NCBI GenBank assembly: GCA_036365145.1
Contig: JAEOAD010000034.1
Span: 13,979,501-14,043,500 of the forward strand
From: Orientallactaga sibirica
Taxonomy: Eukaryota; Chordata; Mammalia; Rodentia; Dipodidae
Direction: 5' to 3'
DNA length: 64,000 bases
A program made the position numbers and the translations under genes. Each line of letters starts with the position of its first letter. The stretch's first letter is position 1. Shown in pieces: positions 38,331-50,435 of this stretch. The notes below the pieces were generated by a model, which worked only from the letters and a program-made list of their open reading frames with translations, was not told where the DNA came from and searched no databases.

Positions 38331-40002
38331 TTTTTCTGCTTGTGTGTGTGTGCGTGCGTGTGCGTGTGTGTAGTGTGGTCTGTACACATGTATGTGCTCA
38401 TGGGATGCTCCAGTTTCTCGCCTGTGGCTGGGTTCACTGGTTCACAGTTTGCAGTGCCCACAGCGTAATGAATGCTGGGTGTCCTGCTCTTCATGGATTT
38501 TCTATCCATTCCTATGTAAACTGGCCTCACTCACAAATGCTGAAGCTTGCCCTGGTTTTGTCTTGTTTTGTTTCTCTTTGCTTGCTCTAGTGGTTCTCAC
38601 ATCTCTGTTCTACTAGGACTAGGCTTACAGATATGCACCGCCATACCCAGGATGTTGATGTGGGTCCTTAGGATTGAACATGAGCTGTCTGTCAGGCCTA
38701 CTCAGGCCCTCATGCGGGCACAGAGAATGCTCGTAATCACGGAGACCTCTCTCCAGCTCTAAAAAATGTCTTTTAAAAATAGTGCTGTGTGGCTGGGCGT
38801 GGTGGCACACGCCTTTAATCCCGGCACTTGGGAGACAGAGGTAGGAGGAGCATCGTGAGTTCAAGGCCACCCTGAGGCTATATAGTGAATTCCAGGTCAG
38901 CCTGGGCTAGAGTGAGACCCTACCTGGGGGATAGTGCTATGGGGGCTTAGGGAGATGGCTCCATGGCTGAAGTGTCAGCTGCAAGCATGAGAACCTGAGT
39001 TCTGATCTCTAGAACCCACATGACAGCCCACCTTTAAGTCCAGCATTTGAAGTGGAGCCAGGGGTTCACTAGAGCCAATGGCTGGTTAAACTAGCTGAAC
39101 CAGAGAGTGCTGGGTTCAAGTGAGAGACCCTGCTCAGTAAATAAAATGGAGAATGATCACATAAGACACTCAACATAAATTTCTGGCCTCCACATACATA
39201 TACTTACATGCATGTACACCTCCATATACAAGTGGGCCTACCTACATGAGAACACACACATGCATACTACACAAACATACACATGCCAAAACTTAGTGCT
39301 GTGGAGTCAGGTATAGTAGTGTACACATGTAATGGCCAGCTACTCAGAAGGCTGAGGCAGAAGCATTGCCTGGTGACATTGACAGTTCAAGGCCAGCCTG
39401 GGCAACTTAGCAAGATCCTGTCTCAAAAATAATAATGAACAGCTGGTGTTGGTGTTGGGGTACCCAGGAGATAGCTCAGTGGGTAAGAGCACTTTCTACA
39501 CAGCATGCAAGCCTGAGAGGTCCAAGTTCCATTCCCAGCACCCATGTAAAAAGTTAAGCACAGCCACAAGTGCCTGTAAGCCCAGTCATGTGGGGCAGAG
39601 ACAGGAGAATCACTGGGGCTTGCTGGTCCCCAGTCTAGCTAAAAGACACAGCCACTCCAAGTTCACTGAGAGAATCCATCTCAAGGGAGAAATGTGGAAG
39701 AGTGGCAGAGGCAAACACCTGAAGCTCTCAGCCGTCCACATGCATTGGCACATACACATGCACACCCTATACACACAACACACGCACCATACCACATATG
39801 CTGCACACAAATGCTAAAATAAAAACAAAAACAGCTGGGGATGTAGCACAGTGGTTGACACTTCCTAGTGTGTGTAAGGCCCTGGATTCAATAAGCAGAG
39901 TTGAGAATAGTAGTGCTATGGTGAAAAAAACACTAAGCTTTCCCTGGTACTTGCTTCCTCTTTGTCAAAAAGTAAGCAACATGAACTCTAAAACATCCTA
40001 AA
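38331..40002. repeat. GT microsatellite and old SINEs
   Basis: GT/GC dinucleotide run at about 38340-38372; old repeat debris at 38390-38770; B1 + at about 38792-38935; diverged tRNA/B4-like repeats at about 38945-39170, 39300-39440 and 39460-39830. CA-rich stretches lie at 39240-39290 and 39750-39800. No gene is seen. Confidence 0.65.
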
Positions 40003-41395
40003 TTGCTTGAGAATGCCCAATCTTCGTGGCCTATGTTGTGCAAACATTGACAAAAGTGTGAAATTTGACCAGAAGTGTTTGTTTGACTCCAAAATTTTGT
40101 CCGTGTGTTTGTTTCCTGCTTGGTGATAGCATGAGTCAATGAATGTAAATGACTACAAACAGGAAACACAAATTGTCCTGTTGTGGCCTAAGGTTTGAGA
40201 CCTGGGGGAGAAAGGCTGATGCCATGTCACATATGCCTGTGATGATCATTAAGCTTGTTTCCTTCACCCAATCAGTTACTGAGCCAATTGGCCACACATG
40301 ACAACGCATCTAAGATCCTTCTCATCATTAGTGATAGTATTTTCTCTCACTGCTGGTCTGAAAACATTCTGGAGTGGATTAATGATGGAGGTACCTGTTA
40401 TGCACCAGCTGATCTGTAGATCCGTTTGCACTATACCATCTTTTCCCGAGTAGCATTGATTAGGAATTTTCTTGTCATGGTGTCAGCAATACCCTGTTTG
40501 ACTTGATTCACAACTTAATCATGGTTAAGTATTTGTCAGGTCAGATGTGCACAACACTGCTTGCATGAGAGTCTTCATTCCCTACTCATACAGTTCCACC
40601 ATCGAGATAGAATGCTGTCATGGTTCCTCACTTTTAAAAGTTGTTATTGCTGGGCTGGAGAGATGGCTTAGCGGTTAAGGTGCCTGCCTCCTAAGCCTAA
40701 GAACGCTGGTTCCAATCTCCAGCGGTTCCAATCTCCAGGTCCCACGTTTAGCCAGATGCAAAGTGACTCAAGGGTGCAATGCTGCAATTGCCCACAAGGG
40801 GGCGCACACATATGGATTTCGTTCACAGCAGCTGAGAGACTGCTGGTGCACTCATCTCTCTCTGTCTCACTCTCCCTCTCTCTCTGTCTGTCTCTCTCTA
40901 AAAATAAAAATAAAAAAAACTTTTAAAAGTTGTTATTGCAGGTGAGTGTCCAACATACCCTTCCTTCTGCTTGCATTTTTCACCTTAGAGAACCATTTCT
41001 CTACGATGCCTGTGCTAGCTGTCTCTCCTTTAGTGGGCCAAGGAATGAAAGTAGACCCTAAGAGAAAGGGGTCTTCAGGATCTGAGCAGCAAAGTCACAA
41101 CGTCCTTCTCAGTTTCCCCTTACAAACAGACAGAAGCCCAGCCTGCTCAGCATGGAATTCAAGGGCATACATGGTCTGCGCTCAGCCTGTCTTTCTCAGC
41201 ATCTCCTCTGCCTCATTTATCAAATAAATTAATTCTATTTGCAGTGATTCTTTGAGTGATAAGCCTCTTTTATTTTTTTATTTTATTTTTTTTTAAAATA
41301 AGCCTCTTTTAGACACTGTGACAAGTTCTAGCCTAATTATCCATTATACATGCTAAACCTTGTTCCTATTCTTCTGGAACATACAGTCTAGAGGG
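40003..41395 (+). repeat. Duplicated flank, copy B
   Basis: Paralogous to 18125-19620 in the same orientation, by eye about 80-85 percent identical outside insertions. A tRNA-type SINE + (about 40653-40915) interrupts it, with a target duplication TTTTAAAAGTTGTTATTGC on both sides (about 40633 and 40922). The block ends about 2.2 kb before pseudo-exon 1 of copy B. Confidence 0.8.
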
Positions 41396-42104
41396 GAAAA
41401 ACCAGATAGGAACAAAGGTAATTATGACCTCTACCACCCTCACCACCAGCACACTAGCTATACCTACAGACTTATTTTCCAGCATGGGGGCCCATGCTTG
41501 CGCTTGAGCCCAGGCTGCAGCAAGTCTAAGACAGCAACGACTTCATAGCTTCCTTGTTCGTGTGGCTTATGTCAAGTCTATTGGTGGTTCATTTCTATTC
41601 CCAGACTTTCTGGGAACATCTCAGTATTTGGGAGATTGCCTTGGCATCTGAGATCTGCTCTAAAGAGGATCAGTAGAGACCTAATCGAATCCAATTCAAA
41701 CCACATTCTTTCCACGGAAGGAAGCCTCAACCTTCTGCAGACCTGAGATAGTCCATATAGAAGTGAGGACAAATAGTCCCCTCCCATGTTCCTTAAATTT
41801 ATAGTGCTTCTGTAAAAGCCGAGTGTGGCACACAGAGACATTCTCATGCAAGTGGTTTGTTGAGAAACTGCTCTTAGGAGAAACCCATAAGCAGATAGGA
41901 AAGCACAATTGAGCAGGAGAAGCTAAGCAAAGAGCAGTCAACTGAGGCTTAACTTCAGACCAATGCTATGGAGGCCACTATAGCACAAAGGCACCACAGT
42001 TTCTGACTTGGAAGCTAGCCTGTTGTGCACCCCCACACCCCAAAGTAGTTACTGATTGTGGAATGAGGCCAAGGAGAAGATGTAATTTCAAATGCATTTC
42101 AGGG
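41396..42104. other. No gene seen
   Basis: Unique-looking spacer between the duplicated flank and the solo LTR. Minus-strand frames at 41578-41941 show no known domain. Confidence 0.5.
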
Positions 42105-42486
42105 TGTTGGGGTCCCTCCTAGGGCCAGCCCAGGAGGGGATGCAGGGTTTCCGCCAGGCAGGAGGTGAGAGGCACAGAGTCACGACACAGACACCGGGAG
42201 TTGGGTGGAAGCAGGCAGAGGGCAAGTTGCTACATACCCGTTTATTCAAGGAAGTGTAGGGGATTTAAAGGGTTTGGCTGGCCAATCGTTGTATGGGGTG
42301 GTTCCCTTCTTGTGATCAATGACAGCCTGTCTCTGGGCAGATCATCTCACAGCAGGTTGTTAGCAGGCATGGGGCTGTAGCTGTTGTCATGCCAGGCCTG
42401 TGCAGAATGCCACGTCCACAGAAGCCACTTCCTGGTTCCTCCTAGCAGGCAGCCTGGCTAGAGCCAAACCTGCATTGTGCCACACA
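42105..42486 (-). mobile_element. Solo LTR of a class II-like ERV
   Basis: The 382 bases read on the minus strand from TGTGTGGCACAATGC to GACCCCAACA, with AATAAACGGGTATG (polyadenylation signal in R) in the middle. The flanks TCAGGG (42099-42104) and TCGGGG (42487-42492) form a 6-base duplication with one mismatch. A 6-base duplication and the GGGACCCCAACA end suggest an ERVK/IAP-like origin. No internal sequence remains. Confidence 0.7.
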
Positions 42487-42698
42487 TCGGGGGCTCTCTT
42501 CCATGGCTGAGTAGAATTACTTGGAGAAGTATATAGTTATGAAACTTTAGCATGTAGTAAGGGTGGGTGTCCAAACCCAGTGAAGAACATGTGGTCAGGT
42601 GGTCAACAATTTGACCAACCAAAGCAGCCTCTGAATATTTTTTGTTGAGGTAGCTTTGAAACATTTTCTTAGAGACTAGCATTTAGATTCCTTTTCAG

Positions 42699-43064
42699 GC
42701 TGGAGAGCTAGTTTAGTGGTTAAGGCACTTGCCTGTGAAGCCCAAGGACCCATGTTCAACTCCAGATCCCACGTAAGCCAGACGCACAAGGGGACGCAAG
42801 CGCACAAGGTCGCACATGCAAACAAGGTGGCACATGTGTCTGTAATTCAATTACAGTGGCTGGAGGCCCTGGTGCACCAATTCTCTCTCACTCTCTCACA
42901 TAAAGAAAGAAAAGGCCGGGCATGGCAGTGCACACCTTTAATCCCCCACTCGGGAGCCAGAGGTAGGAGGATCACCGAGAGTTCGAGGCCACCCTGAGAT
43001 TACAGAGACTACATAGTTAATTCCAGGTCAGCCTGGACCAGAGTGAAACCCTACCTCGAAAAAC

Positions 43065-43104
<40 letters not shown>

Positions 43105-43140
43105 CAGTCTGTTGGTCTTTCTTAAAAAAAAAAAAAAAGA
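42699..43140 (+). repeat. tRNA-type SINE followed by B1
   Basis: tRNA-derived SINE (long variant) at about 42699-42912, then a B1 copy at about 42915-43062 with a roughly 40-base A-run. A short AGGCCAGTCTG remnant and another A-run end the block. Confidence 0.85.
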
Positions 43141-43199
43141 TTCCTTTTCTATTTTACATAATGAAATTAAGTTTTTTCTTCTTTGAATTCTAGAATTAT

Positions 43200-43634
43200 C
43201 TATGGATACAATGTAAATTCTGAACTGTTCCTCTTAGTGATCCCAGTATTTGCCATTAATAATTAACCAAGAGACTAAACAAATTTTTTTAAATTTAATT
43301 TTATTTATTTATTTAAGAGAGAAATACAGAAATAGGCAGGTAGAGAGAGAGAGAGAGAGAGATACAGAAATAGGCAGGTAGAAAGAGAGAGGGGAGAGAG
43401 AATGGGTGCGCCAGGCCCTCCAGCCACTGCAAACGAACTCCAGATGCATGCACCCCCTTGTGCATCTGGCTTACGTGGGTCCTGGAGAATCAAGCCTCGA
43501 ACCGGGGTCCTTAGACTTCATAGGCAAGTGTTTAACCGCTAAGCCATCTCTCCAGCCCAAATTTAAACAAATTTGAGCAGAGTTGAGTATAGTTTCTAGA
43601 ACGGTGATATCAATGCCTTAGTGCTACTCCAGCC
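43200..43634 (+). promoter_or_regulatory. Decayed C5-type promoter, copy B
   Basis: 43200-43282 aligns with the promoter regions of copies A and C and keeps the HNF1-type palindrome ATTAATAATTAAC (43255-43267). A reverse tRNA-type SINE (about 43283-43560) then separates it from the former leader. TAAACAAATTT repeats on both sides of that SINE are its target duplication. Confidence 0.65.
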
Positions 43635-44950
43635 ATGGATATTTTAAACATAATCTTTTTTGCTACTTGGGCAGATGTTGGGGTCAGGAGCAAATGTAAG
43701 TGAAGGATGCTATTTTCACTTGAAATGTATGTTGGTTGCATTTTTACAGAAACCAGAATTCAGTCAGTGACACATAGGATTAACTTTTGACTTCTAAGAA
43801 TGCCAAATGAATTTCTCCTTTTCTTCAGCATCCAATCCATTTTAACTGTGCATGATAATGTGAGCATTTTGTGAGCCATGAATGATTTGTACCCCAAATA
43901 CTTCATGTTTTGGCAAGGTTCTGATGCCCCCCTCAGAATAGTAAATTTCTGATTGGTGTTTTGCTTCAAAATGGATTCTTCAAGAGACAGAAATGTGACC
44001 CTTAAAATGCTTTTTGTAAACTATCCTGGATTTACTATATCTAGTGAATTTTTGAGAAATACTATACTGTCAAGGTTAAGAAACTAATAGTTAAACCAGG
44101 CATGGTGGCGCACGCCTTTAATCCCAGCACTTGGGAGGCAGAGGTAGGAGGATTGCCATGAGTTCGAGGCCACCCTGAGACTACAGAGTGAATTCCAAGT
44201 CAGCCTGAACCAGAGTGAGACCCTACCTCGAAAAACAAAAAAAAAAAAAAAAAAAAAAAAAGAAGAAGAAGAAGAAGAAGAAGAAAAGAAACTAATAGTT
44301 TATACTGATTCTCCTAAGTTTAAAAGAACATTAAAACTTATATCTTTTGTTTTGTTTTTGAGGTAGGGTTTCACTCTAGCCCAGGCTGACCTGGAATTCA
44401 CTGTGTAGTCTCAGGGTGGCCTTGAACTCATGGCAATCCTCCTACCTCTGCCTCCCAAGTGCTGGGATTAAAGGCGTGCACCACCACGCCCGACTAAAAC
44501 TCTATCTTACTAATAGGTTGTTTTGCTATTTTAATGCTATTCACAATTTGAATAGGTGTCAGCACCTAAAACATTGTGTGTTAGAACTCTGAAAATGTAA
44601 TTTCAGTTTATGGATACACAGAATCATTTGTTGTTACTGTTGGTATCAAAAGTAATCCTGGGACAGGGAAGATGGTTCAGTTGTTGAAGGTGTTTGCTTG
44701 CAAAGCCTGCCAGCCTGGGTGCAATTCCCCAGTCACCCATGTAATGTGACTGGACATTTGTTTGCAGTGGCAAGAGACCCTGCAAGCAAATACACACACT
44801 TACATAAGCAAAAAAAAAAAAAAAAGCTTTTAAAAAAATTACATAAAAGATACACTAACAAAGTTTTTCATATACTTTATGAAAACTAATTTGATTTACA
44901 AGTTAATTTATCTCCATAAATAAATGCTAAAACTCTGCAACATTAAGTAT
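43635..44950 (+). pseudogene. C5-like copy B, exons 1 and 2 (pseudogene)
   Basis: Pseudo-exon 1 (43635-43695) keeps AGCCATGG and the GTAAGT donor, but is 61 bases instead of 65, so the signal peptide frame shifts. Pseudo-exon 2 begins after AG at 44555; its first bases are lost, but TCAGCACC, TTTATGGATACACAGAATCA and ATCAAAAGTAATCCTG match C5 exon 2. A tRNA-type SINE then interrupts it (about 44657-44880), and the remainder (AGTTAATTTATCTCC, AAAACTCTGCAACATTAAGTA) runs to about 44950. Between the exons lie a B1 + (44093-44285) and a reverse B1 (44345-44505). No exon 3 or later exon was found to the right. The copy cannot make a C5 product. Confidence 0.85.
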
Positions 44951-47900
44951 AGATGGTTACCTCGCCTGTCTTTTATATGGGTAATGTTTCTTTGTAAACC
45001 ATAAAAGTAGATGGTACATTGATCCACTTTATAGATATAGATAAAAATGTGACATATACTATTATATAAATTCACTAAGTAATAGGAAATGCTACATGAA
45101 GACTCATTTCTTTCTCTTTCTTTTTTTTTTTTTTTTAAGATAGGGTCTCACTCTACCCCAGGCTGACCTAAAACTCACTATGTAGTCTCAGTCTGGCCTT
45201 GAACTCACAGCAATCCTCCTACCTCTGCCTCCCAAGTGCTGTGATTAAAGAAATGTGCCACCATGCCCAGCCCAAGACTCAGTTTCTTATTTAGGGGCAA
45301 TGTTAAGAAGTCTAATGTCTGAATGCAGCAGATTAAAAATCTGAACAAAGTATTAAAGTGAAAATATTTGGTAACATGAATTGAAACAATATACATAACC
45401 ATTTTAAAATTGTATGGTGAATACTAAGAAGAAATAATTCAGATACATTATAAAAAGTATGTGTTTGGTTCCGCCATCTTAAAATTTTTCAAGAAATGGG
45501 GCTGGGGAGATGGAAAGCCAGACCAGCTCTCATAACAAACAGGGCACGTAAGGGAGGAAGGAGGGCCAAGAGAAGACCAGCTTGAAGGGGAGGTCAAACT
45601 GGATATGAAATGCTCCCTCTCTGGACAGAATTTGGAGGACAAGAATGAGTCCTGAAGGAAACTACGGAGAGGGTCTGAGAGAAGCTGGGTGATATCTTAG
45701 GTCGTATGGAGAAAGGGTAGAGCCAGGGTTGGAGAGATGGCTTAGCAGTTAAGAAGGCAGAGGTAGGGCTGGGGAAATGGCTTAGTAGTTAAGGCATTTC
45801 TCTGTGAGGCCCAAGGACCACAGTTCGATTCTCCAGGACCCAAATAAGCCAGATGCACAAGGGGGCACATGCGTCTGGAGTTCGTTTGAAGTGGCTGGAG
45901 GCTCTGGTGTGCCGATTCTCTCTTTGTCTCTCTCTCACACAAATAAATAAATAAAAATACATTAAAAAAAAAAAAGAAGGCAGAGGTAGGAAGATCATTG
46001 TGAGTTCAAGGCCAACGTAGGACTACAGAGTGAGTGCCAAGTCAGCCTGGGCTAGAATGAGATCTTACCTCAAAAAACAAACAAACAGACAAACATGGGG
46101 AAGCCAGGCTTAGTGGCACACTCCTTTAATCTCAGCACTTGGGAGGCGGAGGTAGGATGATTGAAGTGAGTGCAAGGCCATCCTGAGACTACTAGTGAAT
46201 TCCAGTTCAGTCTAGACTGAAACCCTACCTTGAAAGACAAAACAAAACAACAAAAAGCGGGGAGGAGAGCCAGGCGTGGTGGTGCGTATCTTTAGTCCCA
46301 GGAATCTGGAGGCTGAAGTAGGATGGTGGTGAGTTCGAGGCCAGCCTGGGACTACAGAGTATGTTCCAGGTCAGCATGAGCTAGAGTGAGACCAGAGAGG
46401 CAAGGGAGCCTTATAGCTGTGGAAGTGAGATGACAATGGTACTTCAGTAGATTATTCTAGAAGTCCTGTTCAGGAAGGAGGCAAGGAGAGACCTACTAGG
46501 AGTTTACTTAACATCTCTTAAATATTAACTGTACTACTTGTGCTTGTTTGAAGTATAACTTGTGCCTTAGAAATTCTTTGCTAACAAGCCTAACTAGTGC
46601 CAGTCATTACCGCAATGCTAAGCCAACATTGTATTTGTTTAGGTGCAACAATATTTTTAAAAACACATGATTAGTAAATATTTCCATAAGAATTATCACT
46701 TACATATTGTGTTTTCTGTGTGGTTTTTGTATTCACAGGTGGTTAAAGAAAGAATAAACTTGCATTTTTGTTTTTCTTTTCACTCAAAGCATTCAGAAGT
46801 TTCATGAGTAATCATGACAGGGGAAAACTTATATTAGAATTGTCACTTTTCCTGACTTCAAGATCCCATGTCATCCTAAGTATTTTTTACTTATTTCTTG
46901 GTAAGTTTCTCTCAAAAGCAGTGGAGACACTTTGAGTTATTTTTAAAAATATTTTATTCTATTTTTATTTAGGGAATGAGAATGGGTGTCCCAAGGGACT
47001 CCAGACACTGTAAAGGACACATGCACCACCATGTGCATCTGCTTTATGTGGGTTCTGGGGAGTAGAACCTAGTTCCTTGGGCTTTGCAGGCAAGTGCCTT
47101 AACCTCTAAGCCATCGCTCCAGCCCACTTGGAGTTTTTTTTTCCACTTGGAGTTTTTGATCAATGAATGGAATCACATAGAAGTGGGAGATGCTGATGTA
47201 AAGAGAGTTTGGCTGCCTGGCGTGGTGGCGCACACCTTTAGTCCCAGCACTCAGGAGGCAGAGGTAGGAGGATTGCTGTGAGTTGGCAGCCAGCCTGGGA
47301 CTATAGAGTGAACTGGAGTGAGATCCTACCTCACCCCCCACAAAAAATTTCTTTGGGCTGGAAAGATGGCTCAGTGGTTAAAGGCACTTACTTACAAAGC
47401 CTGAAGACCCAGGTTTGAGTTCGTTTGAAGTGGCAGGAGGCCCTGGAGCACCCATACTAATTCTGTTCTCTCTATTTACTTCATTCTCTCTCCCTCTTTC
47501 TGTCTCTTTCTCAAATAAATAAAAATAATTTTAAAAATTGTTCAAAAAATTGTTTGGTTTTGGGACTGAGGAGATGGTGCAGTGGTTGTAGGTGCTTGCT
47601 TGCAAAGCCTGTGGGCCCAGGTTCAATTACCCAGCTACGTGTGTAAAGTCATACTCAAAAAGTGGCTCAAGCATCTGGTGTTCATTTGCAGTGGCAAGAG
47701 ACTCTGGCATTCCTATAAACACAAATGCTCACATATGCAAATAGATAAATTAAAACTTTAAAAAATTGCATCAGAATTGAGAGAGCGAAAAATAGTTTGA
47801 GCTGCTCTCATTTAGATAAGTTTAATTTGATCAAATGGTCTGGAGAGTCTTGTCCTGATTTTCTGATAAACTGGGCAGTATATTATAGCTATTAATATGA

Positions 47901-47957
47901 TACATCTTTAAGATTGGTTTTCTAACTTAATGAATGCTTTAAAAGTGCTTTCTTAAG
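44951..47957. repeat. SINE-rich spacer
   Basis: Reverse B1 at about 45120-45275; tRNA-type SINE + at about 45767-45975 (with a short fragment before it); three B1-type copies + at about 45977-46075, 46095-46255 and 46265-46395; reverse tRNA-type SINE at about 46940-47127; B1 + at 47210-47340; tRNA-type SINEs + at about 47355-47535 and 47560-47765. Unique gaps at 45280-45720 and 46400-46940 hold no exon that I recognise. Confidence 0.7.
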
Positions 47958-48812
47958 CTGGTGCTGAGCAGAAAACCTTCTCCCTGTAGACCAGCCAACT
48001 GAAAGCTGGAAAAAGCTGCACTGCATGCAGCCCTATGGGAGACAGAAGTCATCAGCAGTGAAAACAGTGGACCCTGAAAATTCAAGTTTGGCCATACAGG
48101 CCCAATGACTGAACGGGTGCAATAGTGGCATGTCTGCTCTTGGGGTAACCAACTGCTCCATAATTGGATTGAAGGCCCTCTCTAGGGGAGGGAATACATA
48201 CTTGATACTGAAAAACCTAAACAAAAGTCTATGGCAGGGGAGGTCATGAGCCTTAGGGGTATAAGGCCTGTGCTTGTCTGGCTAAATGTATATATTATTC
48301 CCATCAACCTACCCTGAAAGCACTATGCTTAATGTTCATATTCACATATTAACGCTACTCTCACTTCTGGTTAGAGAAGCTTCTCTTTTCAGATGGCGAT
48401 GACCACTGAGATGACCCAAAAGGCAACATAGTGCTGAGAAGAAGGGATGGAGGAGTGATCAGCACTGAAACACCTCTGTCACACCCTCCAAAGCTTAGGG
48501 CCCATTGTGGAAGAGGGGGCGGATAGAATGGAAGAGCCAAAGGAAGGGTATGACTTCTTACAATGCAACTGCCCAGACAGAAATTGGCCTCGATATCCAT
48601 GACCTTGCAGTGCCTAGCAATACCTTTGCAAGACCCTCAAAATAGAAGAAAAGGATGATGACATCAAATTAAAAGAGAGACTAATGGAGAGTGGGAGGGG
48701 ATATGATGGAGATTGGAGTTCTAAAGTGGAATGGGGGAGGGGAGCGAAATATCATGTGTTTGTTGTATGTAAGTATAGAAGTTGTCAATAAAAAAATAAT
48801 AATTAAAAAAAA
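47958..48812 (+). mobile_element. L1 3' end fragment
   Basis: Complete 3' UTR-like segment with AATAAAAAAATAATAATTAA at its end. It is the inverted counterpart of 25590-26500. No coding frame is present. Confidence 0.8.
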
Positions 48813-50435
48813 GTGCTTTCTTGGTCTGAAGAGATGGCTCAGTGGCTTCCTGTGCAAGCATAAGGTCCTGCTGGGGCCAGAGACCCCCAGAGTTCAAATC
48901 CCTAGATAACATGTAATAGCTGATCATAGCCACTCACACCTGTACCCCAGTCCTTCAGGAGAGCAGAGACCCAAGTATCACTGGAGCCCAGCAGGTTCCA
49001 GAATCAGCAAAGAGACTCTGGCTCAAAACCAAGACCAGAGTGATGGAAAAGTTATACAGGAATTTGGGGTGTCTTTGAGAGTATCTCAACTCTTGGATAG
49101 GCAGTAGCTCAGTAGCTAAGGGCCTGGAAGATCACAGTCACACAAACCTTACACTGACTCCTTCAGGATTTGAAATCCACAGACCAGAAGACAAGATTTA
49201 TAAAGATTTTGTCAAACTCTAGCTTAGGAGAGGGGGAACTTAGAGCTTGTAGCTAAAGGAAAGGAATAAAAATGCAAAGGAGTGGGATTTCCAGAAAATA
49301 TCAAAGCCAATCCCAAGATCCATGTTGGGGTCTTTTTCAGAGTGGGGACTGAACTAGTCAGGATTATTTCTTGGCTAAGTTTCTCTCAAATAATGGAGAC
49401 ACTTGGAGTTAATGAACAATGAATGGAGTCACTCACATGGAAGTATTAGGTAAAGAGAGTTTTTTTTTTGGTGGGGGTTGTGTTTAAAGGTGCCTGCTTG
49501 CAAAGCCTTGAAAACCTGACATTGCAGGTTTGATTCCCCAGTATCCGCATAAAGCCAGATGTACAAAGTGGAGTAGGAGTTCATTTGTAGCAGCAAAAGG
49601 CCCTGGTGCATTCCCTCTCTTTCTTGCATATACACAGCATGCAAATACATAAAAACAAACACATAAAGACCATGGTAATGATGGGCTGGAGAGATGGATT
49701 AGTGCTTAAGGCTCTTGCCTGCGAAGCCAAAGGACCTAGGTTTGATTCCCCAGGACCCACATAAGCCAGATGCACAAGGTGGTACATGCATCTGGAGTTT
49801 GTTTGCAGCAGCTGGAGGCCCTGGTGCACTCATTTTCTCTCTGTCTCTTCCCCCTTCTCTGCTTCTTTCTCTCAGGCTCAAATAAATAAATAAAAATAAA
49901 ATATTACAAAAAGACCATGATAATGAGTTAAAGGCAAGCCTTAGCTACATAGCAAGATGAGCCTGGGCTACTTGAGACCCTGTTTCCAAAGAAGATTAAA
50001 GTGGCCAGCAAGACATGGTGGACAGAGGTGAGCTGAGAGTCAGAAAAGCATGGACCTTATGCTGTCAATCTGGTTCACCTCAATTCAGTCCCTGAACTCT
50101 CAGCACCCTCATTCCTCTTCTGGGTTTTGTGCCGGGGTGGGGGAGGTGGGGTGAGGGGAAAGATCAGATCACATCAGTGAAAACAAATAAAATCCTTGCA
50201 AGGTCCATGGTTCTCTGACATTGCAATGTGGACATTGTCAAATCTGTTCTGCTTCATCTGGAATGAGATAAGAACCAGAATGATACCTTTGAACTCTAAA
50301 CTCAGGACTGATTCCTGACAGCCCTAGGAATTGATGTTGTGGGCAATGTTGGAGGAAAATATAGCATATCTGAGCATTTTGGAATTATCTAAATATTTAA
50401 CTTACAAAAAGTTCCTTCTGTTCATTTCTTTATTT
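48813..50435. repeat. SINEs and unique spacer
   Basis: Diverged B4-like repeat at about 48820-49040; diverged tRNA-type SINE + at about 49480-49680 and a younger one at 49683-49910. 49911-50435 shows no gene or recognised repeat. Confidence 0.6.

Noticed and set aside
44951..47957. Search for exon 3 or a C5a exon of copy B
   Set aside because: No [11 protein letters not shown] or KKCCYDGA homologue was seen; copy B seems to stop after exon 2.
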